From Desmodesmus armatus (taxonomy: Eukaryota; Chlorophyta; Chlorophyceae; Sphaeropleales; Scenedesmaceae), in contig VIIQ02000571.1 in the NCBI GenBank assembly GCA_007449985.2, forward strand, positions 496,001 to 560,000: a stretch of 64,000 nucleotides of DNA, given 5' to 3'. Below, one piece after another: positions 54,389-64,000 of the stretch. The translations under genes were made by a program, and so were the position numbers. Every line of letters starts with the position of its first letter. The first letter of the stretch is position 1. The notes beneath the pieces were generated by a model that was not told where the DNA came from, did no database searches, and worked only from the letters and a program-made list of their open reading frames with translations.

Positions 54389-55413
54389 TTGGGATTCAAG
54401 GGGACAACAGTGCCCCGTGCTGAGAATGAGTGGACACAAGACATGGGCGGCAGCGCCACCCCACCCCAGCCCCTGGTGATGTTCGACACCCCAATCGGCA
54501 ACAGTAATGGCGCCCTGGGGACCCCAACACCCATGAAAGGCTTCATTCCTGACCCTGGCCCCTTCCAGAGCCCCAATCTGCCACCAAGGGACCCACCTTT
54601 GCAGATTCTTCCTTGCGCGTTTGAGCGCATGCCAGCGGAGCTACTTGATGACGGAGATCATGAGGCTGCAGTGCTATTTCAGCACTTCTGTCCGGGGCCA
54701 GTCAACCTTGGCTACTGCCTGCAGTTGCAACAGGAGCACAGCAGGAGTTTCAACCCTCAATGGGACCCCAACCCCCGGCTGGACGATACCTACAATGTGA
54801 AGCCGCTACCTGATGATGAGGAGGTGCGAAAGTCTGTGAAGCATGGCACCAAGAGAGCGGACACCTTGTACTCACCGGCAAGCAAAGCACATGCATTCCA
54901 GAGGGCTACGGCAGGCGTCGGCTGGCCAGCAACGAGAAAGCGGACAGTGGGATACCAGTACAGGCAGTCCCACCTGACAAGAATGACATGGAGCCTGACC
55001 AGGAGGCAGCACCTACTGCAGCCCCACCACACGCCGCATCAGGACTGGACCCTTGGACAGAACGCCGGCTGCATGAGTGGGCTGCAAGGCAAGACAGCGT
55101 GGTTACACACCGTCAGGACAACGAACTGAGGGAACTTGGAAAGGACAGCAGGAACCGACACCTGCCCCTGGATGCAGAAGCCTACATGCCGACTGGCGCG
55201 CAAGTGCTGTTGCACATCAACTCAAAGAGCAAGATGGCCAAACAAGTGGACATGGAAGGACCCTGCGAGCTGGTCAGCTACCTTGGCTATTTCAAAACCC
55301 GACCTGACATCGCAGAGACAACATGCAAGACCAGGAGGGTGGCGAGCCACTGGCGGGCACCATATTCTGATGCAGCAGCTGCTGCTCCCACTGGCAACAA
55401 CATCGAGCCTTGA
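54389..55413 (+). pseudogene. remnant after gag, ending in an integrase C-terminal-like module
   Basis: Two overlapping frames (54389-55129 and 54988-55413) follow gag. The end of the second reads GAQVLLHINSKSKMAKQVDM, then EGPCELVSYLGYF and SHWRAPY. This resembles the GPY/F module at the C-terminus of Ty3/gypsy integrases (lysine-rich strand, GPY, then a VSRLRPY-like end). The catalytic parts of pol are absent, so a large internal deletion between gag and the integrase end is inferred. The part before it is not recognised. Confidence 0.5.
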
Positions 55414-56045
55414 AGGAACCTGGGGCTTCTCACCTGTGCTTTCATCTCCAAAATAAAAATCAAAAGAGAAGGTCAACATCGCCAATGTACAGGTGAGGCT
55501 CCTGGCTATGATCGACCAGATCAAAGATGGATGTGGAATGGCGACAGGACAAACGATTTTGCCTACAGCTTTGGGTGTTTGATGGGTTTGTCCTGGACAA
55601 CGACCACTGGACGACGCTTGGTCGGTACACAATGATGACTGATGGAGGTTTGACCGACAGGACAGACAATTGGGCCGAGTCAATACCACAAGCAAGACGA
55701 CAATAAGGCTCATACCGGTTCCTAAGAGTGGAATGGGCCCCGGAGGTGCCCATTTTGGAAGGAGGGGGTGTCACCCCAGCGGGGTTACCCCACATGCCAT
55801 GATGGTGTTCATTGGACAAGAGGCCAACCTGGCAAGAATCCCTACGGAGGGCAAATACCAATTGGCACAAAAAAGGCAAAAACAAAAAAAGACAAGATGT
55901 TCTGGTGCTGTCTTTCAGGTATGCAAGGAATGCAGGGGGCATGATTGGCCCCAGGTGGGCACGTGTACATGTATGGTTGATGCCCCAGCATTTGCATACA
56001 TACAGGCTGCGGGACGCAGCCTTCCTTGGGGAGGGCAGCTACAGC
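55414..56045 (+). other. non-coding 3' part of the gag-only element
   Basis: No conserved frame is visible. GGGGAGGGCAG at about 56027-56037, just before the right LTR, is a likely polypurine tract. Confidence 0.5.
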
Positions 56046-57921
56046 TGTCGCTGTTTGGGGGCTGACACCTGTGACCGTGGGTGGACAGCCTTACAGCGAG
56101 TGATGGTTAGACTGCGAGTGACAGGGCTGTGCACCAGCAGCGCATGCCCTTCTGATAGACTATTGCACACACGGCATCTGCTCAGGAGCCCAACCTTGGG
56201 GTTCGGCAGAGCAGTGCCCTTGCATGCCAGGCTTTACCTGGCCCTGTGGAGGATTGTGGCATTTCCAGCATCTGCTCAGGAGCTCAACCTGGGGTTCGGA
56301 TGAGCAGTTGCAATTGCATAGTAGGACCAGGCGGTACAGCACCTGTGCCAGCCTGGCACTGTTGTGTTGATGTACGGCAAGATGCCCTATGCTGCTGCCT
56401 AGTATGGAAGTGGACTTGTACTTGGCTATGGTGGCGGTATTTGTGCATAGGCAGGCCTACCCTGCGGTTGCTGCACCAGCAGAAGTTGTACAGTACCTGT
56501 GGTGGAGGGTATGGTCTGTGTGCTTGGGCGTTTGGTGGAGTTGAAGCTCTGATCCTGCATGCATGTTTAGTGTTGTTGTCGGATTGTGTAGTGTCGAGAT
56601 GCCCACGTCGCAGGCACACTGGTGACCTGTAGTAACGGGGTGTCTAGTGTGTCTCGAAGGTTCCGAGTGCAGGACTCGATCATGTACTCGTGGCAATGCC
56701 TGGCCTCGCAAGGTGGTGATGGTCAAGGAGCGAGGTGCCAGGAGTTGTGATGATGACTAATAAATATGCATGCACCTGTGCATGCTTTGTTTGGTTGTTC
56801 AGTTATGAACTTCACTACGTATTCTAGAAGCTTCGCCTGCTATTACTATATAAGCAGGCGCGGAGCAGGTTGTCCACAAGACCGAAGAGACGGAGAAGTT
56901 CGAGGTTGTGTTGTCAAGGTTACGTTTGAGCATTGATGAGATTGTTTATGTAACTGACTGACTGGTTTGTCTTGCCACGGTGTCTTGAGAGACACGACCT
57001 GCCTTAGACTGACTGAGCCCCAGAGTGACCAGCAGTCCCTTCCTATACCAGCAGTACAGTGCAGACAACAATCCATGTGAAGCACGCGCACAGCGCGTTG
57101 ATACAAGTATTTTGCTACGTGAACGTCAGACAGTGAGTCGAGTTGGTGCTTGCAGTCATGCAATCCCTCCCTGAGTCTGAGAACCAGTCCCTGTGACTTG
57201 TTTGAGCATCACCAGTGCCACTGCAACAAGTGCACAGTTCATTTCCCCTTTGTTTGGCAAGCACCAACAGCAGTACTTCGAGGGGTACCTCCGGCACAAC
57301 AGCAGTAGCTGGGACCCCCACCTCCGGCACAGCAGCAGCATACAGGGGTACCCACCCCCCAGCACGACAGCAAATCACAGGGGTACCCACCCCCTGGCAC
57401 AGCAGCAGTACAGCGAGGGATATCATCCCTTGTGCCGCAACCCCTACCCCCTGGCACAACAGCAGTGCAGTGAGGGATCACCCATCCTTGTGAGCCCAAC
57501 CTTCGGTGCAGCCCCTTGTTCTTTCACCCCTTACCCGCCTTACATAGCGGCTGCGTCGAGCTTTGAGTGGTGACTGTTTACAATTGTGGACATCAGAGTG
57601 CTTCCTGTGCACTCTTGGCCTTTGATCATCCCTGGGCTGCGTGATACCTGTTGAGGAGAGTCTTTACGTCTGCTACAGCAGCCCCAGTGACCCCACACCC
57701 CACACCCGCCGCGAGGCACACCCGACCCCGACAGCCCTTCCTGACAGCGAGCCTGCAACTGCAGCGCCTGCGGCCCTGAGCCCTGCCGTCGGCCGCTGTC
57801 CCCACTCCGCTACACCCAGTTGCATCCCCGCACCCGCTGCCAAGCCAGCACCGGCTGTGCACGGCAGTCACCCCCCGTCAGGCCCGGCCCACTCGTCCTC
57901 CCCCGTGCCCCCCGCGCCCGC
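56046..57921 (+). repeat. right (3') LTR, 1,876 bp
   Basis: Nearly identical to the left LTR; it is 8 bp longer because of an additional CACACCC-type unit near 57700 and one extra C near 57391. The LRR reading frame resumes directly after it. Confidence 0.9.
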
Positions 57922-57994
57922 GCTACACATATATGAAAGTGCACAACTGCAGGACATGCTACAGGGTGCGCGACAGCAGTTCCCGCAGGATGGT

Positions 57995-58048
<54 letters not shown>

Positions 58049-60080
58049 CTTGCGCCACCACCTGGCTTTGGCCTGACACCAGCAGAGCAACTTGTTGAAC
58101 CTCAGCACAGAACGCAAGGGCCCCCACCTGGCTTTGGTCCAACCCCACACGCACAAGTTCAGCACGCAGCAGTACTTGCAGCTACAGCAGCGTGCCACAC
58201 AGATCGCTCAACAGCACAGCTCCAAGCAGGACTTGGGAGCAGGTTTGATATGTTGCGCGACGGCTGCAGCAGCAGCAGCAGCAAGAGCAGCAGCAGCAGT
58301 TGGGTCACAGGGTGTAGCGACAGCAGCTGGATTACAGGGCTTGAGTGCATGCAGCTTGACAATCCAGGATCTCCCTTGCTGGAACCCCCTGCCTGCTGGC
58401 AGTTCTGCAGTTCTGTGCTGATGACGCCAGCAGCTTGTGCAGCGCTGCCAGGGCGCACAGCAGGCTGCACCAGGCAGCTGTGCTGGCGCTCAACAGCATG
58501 ACAGTGTGTGTGCAGCAGCAGCAGCAGCTTGTCAGCATGAAGCTGTACCTGGCAAAGTACGGCAAGCAGGTCCGCAGCATTACATTCACCCTTCCTGCTC
58601 GAGAGCATGGGGTGGTGCACACTGTGCACAACAGTGGCCCAACAGTGGAGGGAAGTGCAGCGTGTGGTCGGCTGGGCCTGGTGGTGACAGACACACTCAC
58701 CATCAACGCCACCATGCTGTCAGGCGCACGCAACCTCAGCCGCCTAGACATGCTGGGACAGATAGGGGAGTGGTGGGTCATGTTTGAGCCTCGCCTTCTG
58801 GCAGGCAAGACCAAGCTGCAGCACCTGCACATGGAAGCATGCAGGGCAGTGGGTGGGGAGAAGGGCGTTGCACAGGTCCTGTCAGAGCTGCAGCATCTTC
58901 AGCAGCTGACACACCTACACTTTGGTGTCAACCCTTCAGATCAAGTGCGTGACCTCTGGAACCGAGGCATTCCAGCAGAAGCATTCGCAGGCCTAACAGC
59001 AAGCAGCAAGCTGCAATATCTTGGGATCAGCTGTCAGCAGCGCATACTGGCACCTGGGAATCCCATCTGGCGGCATATGTTTGGTGCAGGCAGGCTTCTA
59101 CCGCACCTGAAGGCCCTGAGCATAACAAGCAGAAGTGAACCAAATGTCCACGTGCCTCTTGGTCACCAGAAGTCGACTCTAGGCGAGGGCCTTGTCAGCT
59201 GCTGCCCAAGGCTGGAGCTGCTAGAACTCAAGGGCTTGCCCAGTAAGAACCTTCTGGCCCCACTGCGGGGGCTGATGGCGCTCCACTCACTGACCTACCT
59301 CACTACTGCAGACGGGAATAACTGGCCAGGAGTGCTGGACGATACCCATCCAGATGTCAGTGAGATGTGTCAGCTGACAGGCCTGCGCAGCTTGCATGTG
59401 GTATCTCCCAAGACAAGCATGCCCCTGCTGAAGCTGACGCAGCTGCTGCAGTTGACGTCACTGAAGTTTGGCAGGAGGTGGCCTGGTCTCGTGGGCACAC
59501 ACCATCTCAAGCAGGAGGTAAGCCATTCTGCTGACTGGTCTGGCCGTACCTTATGCTTGAAGCTGCTAGCCCATGTTGAACAGCCTGACCTGAGGTCAGC
59601 CATCATAGCTTGGAAAAACATACAGCTGCCGAGCCAACCTTTCCCACTGTGTTGAGGGCCTATTCTGACTCGTGTTCATGTGTATGCAGAGCAAGCACAC
59701 CGGGGGGCTTGCCGCCAAGTTCGAGTCCAAAAATATTTGACCTGCTCATGCATCCATGGCAGCATCACCGATTTGATGCTTGTGCTACTACACACCGCAT
59801 GGGCTGCAACATGACGTAATCTTTCATCTCCCTGCACTCACGCTGCTGTTTGCATGTTGCTGTGCAGTGTGCTGATGATCTCCCCGTGTGGCAGCAGTTG
59901 CTGCAGCTCCATGAAGACCTGCCCGCGCCAGGCTTTGCCCCAGGGTTTGTCCAACGCCCGTATGCAGTGATGCCTGCCATTGCATGCCGTCAGGCAGGCC
60001 CTGATGCGCACATTGCCATTGCTGCGCTCCGTGCACATTTCCGGCAACTTCATGCAGGCCCTGGCCACCCACAGTCATAA

Positions 60081-60830
60081 CAATGATGGCGTGATCGTTA
60101 CTGGCCCCTATCGAAACTCGGCGCGTTTCACCTTCTTATTGATGGGAATGGTCGAACATACTTACTAAACATTATCAAAACGTTTTTCGGAGGGTTTCCT
60201 GCTGCCTGTGCTGTGTGCTATGGCAGAACAGCAGCACCAGCAAGGGACACTGGCCTGCTGCTCAGCATGCAGGGCTGCTGCTGTATGCTGCACGTGCTGT
60301 TCAAGTTTGATGATGTCTATACTGTTTGTTTGCTCGCCCCACAGGCCTTGCTGCTCATCCGTGCAGCTGCGACGGCCATAGACACCACCCACCCTTGCCA
60401 TCCAGCAGCATTCAACACACACGCAGCAGCAAGGTGTCATGTGACGGAAATAGCGTCGTATGACAACAATGTTCCCCCAAGAAGCCAGCAGGGGCAGCCG
60501 CATGGCCTGAATTGCTGTTGCTGTTGATCACCATCACAAAGATCGGTCGCTTCTGGCGCATGTTGTGGCGATACTAGCCAGCCAAAGGTCAGATTTGCTT
60601 GTTTGACATGTAATAAGTATGTTACACACTCAAACGTCACGGCAGAAGCCTGCTGTCACTGCCGAGGTGCTCGTAAAGTAAATGTCAGTAGGCACGTAAT
60701 TGTATATCTAGAAAGATTGGGTCTACTTCCTGCTTTCCAACGCACTAAAAACGGTCGCAAACGGGTCACCGGGCTCTGAGAAAAATGTGATTTTGTCACA
60801 CAAAGGCCCGCCTCGATCACGCCATCATTG
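60081..60830. mobile_element. TIR element H, complete copy
   Basis: A 750-bp element with 17-bp perfect inverted repeats (CAATGATGGCGTGATCG at 60081-60097 and its complement at 60814-60830). It lies directly after the stop codon of the last LRR exon. A target duplication is not clear. Its right 612 bp equal 1-612 of the window. No transposase is encoded. Confidence 0.85.
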
Positions 60831-61309
60831 TCATGGATGCACACGGTCACCGGTGGCACTGCTACCCCTGCTGTTGCAATTGCAAGCTCCAGCCTGGGTC
60901 ACCACACCTTGGTGATTTAGGCAGTGTGGTGAAGGGCTTGCAAAGGCGCTGTTGGGCCTATGCCAGCTATCGCTGTGCATGCTGCCACGTGGGGCATGTA
61001 TTATTGTACCGTGCGCAATGTACTGCTGCAAGTTGTGCTCCTAGTAGGCAGGTTCAGACATTCACTGACATTGCGTGCACAACTTGTTGGCCTGGGGTTT
61101 TGCACCGTGTGCACGTAGCTACAGCTGCATGCGCATGCGGCAGTTAGGTGCAGCCTTGGTGTGTGCATGTGCTAGCACATGTGGCGTAGCTGTATACACC
61201 AAGTGTGCAGTCCTGCATGCTGTGCTGCCAAGGCATACCACCGGGTGCATGCTTCAGGCGTTGTACAGGTTGTGAATGCATTTTGAGTGTGTAACTCAAT
61301 TGACCATTG
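60831..61309. other. no gene recognised
   Basis: TGCA-rich sequence without domains or known repeats. It may be the displaced 3' flank of LRR paralogue 2. Confidence 0.35.
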
Positions 61310-62133
61310 AATGCCCGTCATGCAGTATGGTTGTGAGGTGTGGAGTACCCAGTATCTGCTGAATGCGTCCAAGCCATTGGATAACCCTCTGCAGTCAGTA
61401 CAGACCCAGTTTTTGCGTCAGGTGGGGGGGGCAGTGGCTCCGCCGCAGCACTAACACCAAACTACTGATGGCCGAGTTTGGCTGCCGGCCGGTGTCTTGG
61501 CAGTGGTGCAAATTGGTGTGTCGGTACTGGAATCGCCTGGCTTCGCAACAGCAGAATCCATTACTGCAGAGTGCTTTTCGGGCCGAGTTGGAGCAGGCTG
61601 CACAAGGGGTTGCTGGGTGGGGTAAAGATGTGTTGCGCATGGTACAGCAGGTCGCCCCTGAGCTTGCTGCTGCTGCTACTGAGGCTATCTTGTCCCAGCA
61701 ATGGGGCCAGATACCTCAGCTGCAAGTAGAGGAGTTTTTGACCTCTTGGAGGAATGTGTGGTGGACTTGGCCTGCTGCTGGCTGTGACCCTGCGGTCGAG
61801 TCTGGCCATTTGGCTGCTTACGTTGCATGGATGTCTGCTGATGTTGAGAAGCCTGCACCCTATGTGGATTTGTGCGAGCCAATTGATACGGATTTGCTTA
61901 TGGGACTGATTAGGTTTAGGCTTGGGGCTCATCATCTTAGGGTGAGCACAGGCAGGTGGGATGGCACAGCTAGGGCAGATCGCCTGTGCTGCAAGTGCGC
62001 ACTCCATGCTGTCGAAGATGAGCAGCATGTCATGTTTGATTGCCCGTATTACGAGTGCATCCGGCAGCGCTATGCCTCTTTGTATGATGCAGCTGACACT
62101 ATGATGACAGCAACGCCGTTGGACCGGCGTTAA
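61310..62133 (+). pseudogene. C-terminal fragment of a further LINE
   Basis: The plus strand begins in QYGCEVWS-type sequence after the reverse-transcriptase core and shifts frame in a G7 run near 61425. It then reads to a stop at 62131. The end contains GLIRFRLGAHHLRVSTGRWD and the knuckle CCKCALHAVEDEQHVMFDC (CX2CX8HX4C, the same spacing as in LINE-1). It is 5'-truncated; its 3' end passes into GCGTTAAC-rich sequence. Confidence 0.75.
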
Positions 62134-62181
62134 GCGCGTTAACGATGCGTTAACAAGGCGTTATGTCCCGTTAGCAGCGTT

Positions 62182-62412
62182 AAAAGGTAAAGATACAGAG
62201 ACACCCCCTTGGTCTCTTAACGCCATAGGACTTCTTCCCATTGGCCTCGCGTCCGTTGAGGACGGCTCTTCACACCAACACTCCTGGGGGTCTAGGGCAA
62301 CGGCACTCGTGGCCACATCTCACTCCCCAGGGGCACACCTGGGGGCCGTGTAAACCCACAGAAATTCAGGCTGGAGATGTTGTTCGACATGGGAGATTGG
62401 ATGCTGTAAGGT
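62182..62412 (-). mobile_element. SINE E, fourth copy
   Basis: It matches 14481-14714 (CCTAGACCCCC, GGCCAATGGG, TAAAGATACAGAGAC) with a shortened tail. The element may extend further 5' to about 62567, since the sequence continues differently from the LINE-2 context, but no second long copy confirms this. Confidence 0.85.
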
Positions 62413-62856
62413 ATCACCCTTGACCCGCTGGGAGAGTCCCCTCAGTCCCGACCTGAGAGAACCTTGAATCCCTAGGGTAGCACACCCAATAGCGGGCTCC
62501 ATGCCTTTTCCGGCTGTATTCTGCACCCATTCCTTCCTTTGCCTCTGTGGTAGTAATGGCGTTAGGCCCGGTAGGTAGCGGCGGTAGCCACCGTTAACGA
62601 CGTTGCAAATCGCTAGCGTCGCGCTCTGAGCGTTAGGCATAGTTAGCGACGTTAACAGTTGTTCAACAAGCGTTAAAGCCTATTAAAGCTGATGCTTGTA
62701 TTAAATGTTCTGTTCGTGCGTTCTAAAGGCCTGCCGGGGCTTAGTAGGCCCATGGGCCAGGCGGGCTTATGCTCATGTTGCAGAAGCAGTAGCCGCCCGT
62801 GGTGCTGCTGAGGAAGCATGATTGCAGTTGCAATGGTCACTGTTACAGTCATCATT
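62413..62856. other. no gene recognised; GCGTTAAC-rich segments
   Basis: Irregular GTTAACG/GCGTTA motifs are frequent at 62570-62690, as they are at 62130-62180 on the other side of the SINE. Nothing coding was found. Confidence 0.4.
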
Positions 62857-63070
62857 GGGGGTGGGGGTGGGGGTGGGGGTGTGGGGGGGGGGTGGGTGGT
62901 GGTGGGGGTGGGGGTGGGGTGGGGGTGGGGGTGGGGGTGGGGGTGGGGGTGGGGGTGGGGGTGGGGGGGGGGGTGGGGGTGGGGGTGGGGTGGGGGTGGG
63001 GGGTGGGGGTGGGGGGGGGGTGGGGGGGGGGGGTGGGGGGGGGGGGGGTGGGGGGGGGGGGGGGGGGGGT

Positions 63071-63104
<34 letters not shown>

Positions 63105-63529
63105 GGGGTGGGGGTGGGGGTGGGTGGGGGTGGGGGTGGGGGTGGGGTGGGGGTGGGGGTGGGGGGGTGGGGGTGGGGGGGGGGGGGGGGTGGGGGTGGG
63201 GGTGGGGGTGGGGGTGGGGGGGGGGGGGTGGGGGTGGGGTGGGGGGGGGGTGGGGGTGGGGGTGGGGGGGGGGGGTGGGGTGGGGGTGGGGGTGGGGGTG
63301 GGGGTGGGGGGGGGTGGGGGTGGGGGTGGGGTGGGGGTGGGGGTGGGGGGGGGGTGGGGGTGGGGGTGGGGGTGGGGTGGGGGTGGGGGTGGGGGTGGGG
63401 GGGGGGGGGGGGTGGGGGTGGGGGTGGGGGTGGGGGTGGGGGTGGGGGTGGGGGTGGGGGTGGGGGTGGGGGTGGGGGTGGGGGTGGGGGTGGGGGTGGG
63501 GGTAACCCCAACGGTGGGGGTGGGGGTGG
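62857..63529. repeat. G-rich minisatellite, GGGGGT units
   Basis: About 650 bp of GGGGGT units with many longer G runs, interrupted once near 63503-63514 by AACCCCAACG. Long glycine or proline open frames across it are artefacts. The single-strand sequence would readily form G-quadruplexes. It is not a known algal telomere repeat. Confidence 0.95.
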
Positions 63530-64000
63530 ACAGGGTGTGCCTGCTGTTTATGGTACCCCAGGCTTTGTCAAAAGGAGAGGTATGCAACCTTTCTCTGTCA
63601 TGTCAGGTCTTCTTGCTGTGAAAGATGAACACAACCGTCAAACGATTACGGTTACCATACTGATCTGCTGACCAATGACCCAGGAGGTTGAACAACGCAG
63701 CATAGGCCAAGGTTTCCTACGATGGCCCGTGCCATCCGTAATGCCCGGCTTTTAAACAGTCATTGCAGCCACCGCCTGGCACTGGACGGCAGAACGAGCT
63801 CTAACTACCTTTCAGATCATCCCTTCATCGGCCGTTTCCACCATCCACCGCGCCTTCCGCTACGTTGCCAGTTACGACCCAACGTTGCAAAGAGACACAA
63901 CATTCTCTGATGCGGCCACGACAGCTTGAGTGCAAGGAGCTGAGCAGGTCAGCACTGATCTGCTGCAGGCAAATGCACTACACACAGGCACAGCTGCAGC
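63530..64000. other. no certain gene; possible exon at 63757-63925
   Basis: A plus-strand frame after TTTTAAACAG (63752-63756 region) is open for about 56 codons (WHWTAERALTTFQIIPSSAV, FRYVASYDPTLQRDTTFSDA) and ends with TGA. Its composition is protein-like, but no partner exon or family is recognised. Confidence 0.25.

Larger units (their letters stand above)
51168..57921 (+). mobile_element. LTR retrotransposon with 1.87-kb LTRs, gag only
   Basis: Direct repeats 51168-53035 and 56046-57921 enclose 3.0 kb with a gag frame and a remnant of an integrase end. There is no protease, reverse transcriptase or integrase core. The LTRs begin TGTCGCTG; their right ends (CGCGCCCGC) lack the usual CA, so the boundaries there are approximate. 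ACATA before 51168 and again just after 57926 may be the target duplication. It sits in exon 2 of LRR paralogue 2. Confidence 0.85.
44698..60080 (+). pseudogene. leucine-rich-repeat protein, paralogue 2, split by two retrotransposons
   Basis: Intron 1 is 44698-44789. Exon 2 begins at 44790 (PMGSQERSPPRPVD) and is interrupted by a copia element after 44964. It resumes at 51118 for about 50 bp (PVLQQPM), is interrupted again at 51168, and continues from 57922 to 59517. The last part holds an alanine/glutamine run, PPPGFG motifs and leucine-rich repeats (LQHLHMEACRAVGGEKGVAQ, LELLELKGLPSKNLLAPL). One shift near 58385 breaks the frame relative to paralogue 1. Intron 2 is 59518-59867 and exon 3 is 59868-60080 (CADDLPVWQQLL). 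It must be inactive as a full-length gene. Confidence 0.8.

Noticed and set aside
1..60830. The terminal 612-bp repeat as LTRs of a 60-kb element
   Set aside because: The right copy is bounded by inverted repeats and is a complete 750-bp TIR element; the contents between the copies have several independent origins.
62673..63671. Glycine-rich and proline-rich proteins of up to 304 codons
   Set aside because: They arise from the GGGGGT minisatellite read in five frames.

Overview
This is nuclear DNA of a eukaryote, most likely a chlorophyte green alga; no species is assigned. Host exons are short with GT-AG junctions, and one tRNA gene has an intron. TGTAA, the poly(A) signal typical of green algae, recurs at transposon 3' ends and inside an LTR just downstream of a TATA box. 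CAG/GAA/GAT-type microsatellites and single-ORF LINEs are abundant. There is no operon-like gene packing.

Most of the window is mobile DNA in nested layers. From left to right: the right end of a TIR element (1-612); 3' fragments of LINEs and microsatellites (634-1735); LINE-1, a nearly intact plus-strand LINE (about 1736-8692); a cluster of short minus-strand elements of families C and D with a tRNA-Val gene (8693-10645); a 41-bp tandem array (11215-11665); two copies of LINE-2 (12589-17117 and 18707-21063), both carrying the same SINE, separated by the 3' end of a LINE with a restriction-like endonuclease (17118-18438); and LINE-3 (22258-27553), flanked by a 20-bp target duplication. Then comes a chain of elements inserted repeatedly into one 14-bp target (27594-30271), a second tRNA-Val gene (30426) and a gene-poor stretch (30.5-34 kb). 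The 3' part of a host gene with small exons follows (34756-36501), then a tandem array of D elements and an intron-containing tRNA-Tyr gene (38821).

From 40.4 to 60.1 kb lie two divergent paralogues of a leucine-rich-repeat protein. The left one (minus strand) looks intact across three exons. The right one is split by an intact Ty1/copia element (44965-51112, TSD AGGCA) and by an LTR element with 1.87-kb LTRs (51168-57921) that retains gag but has lost the pol core. A TIR element (60081-60830) sits at the end of its last exon. Two TIR elements, one inside the other, occupy the space between the paralogues.

The last 3 kb contain a LINE C-terminal fragment, another SINE copy and a 0.65-kb G-rich minisatellite.

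The most notable pattern is how the non-LTR elements behave. LINE 3' ends from unrelated families all carry TGTAA a few bases before a family-specific microsatellite tail. Copies are often cut to 25-160 bp. Different families insert one after another at the same target or at the junction left by the previous insertion.

Family labels used here: A = 3' end of LINE-3 (tail TTCA); B = 3' end of LINE-2 (tail ATC); C = about 1-kb element with TTC tail; D = element with GAGT/GACT tail; G = 3' end of LINE-1 (tail TTGAT); E and F = SINE-like elements; H = TIR element. All are local labels, not database names.
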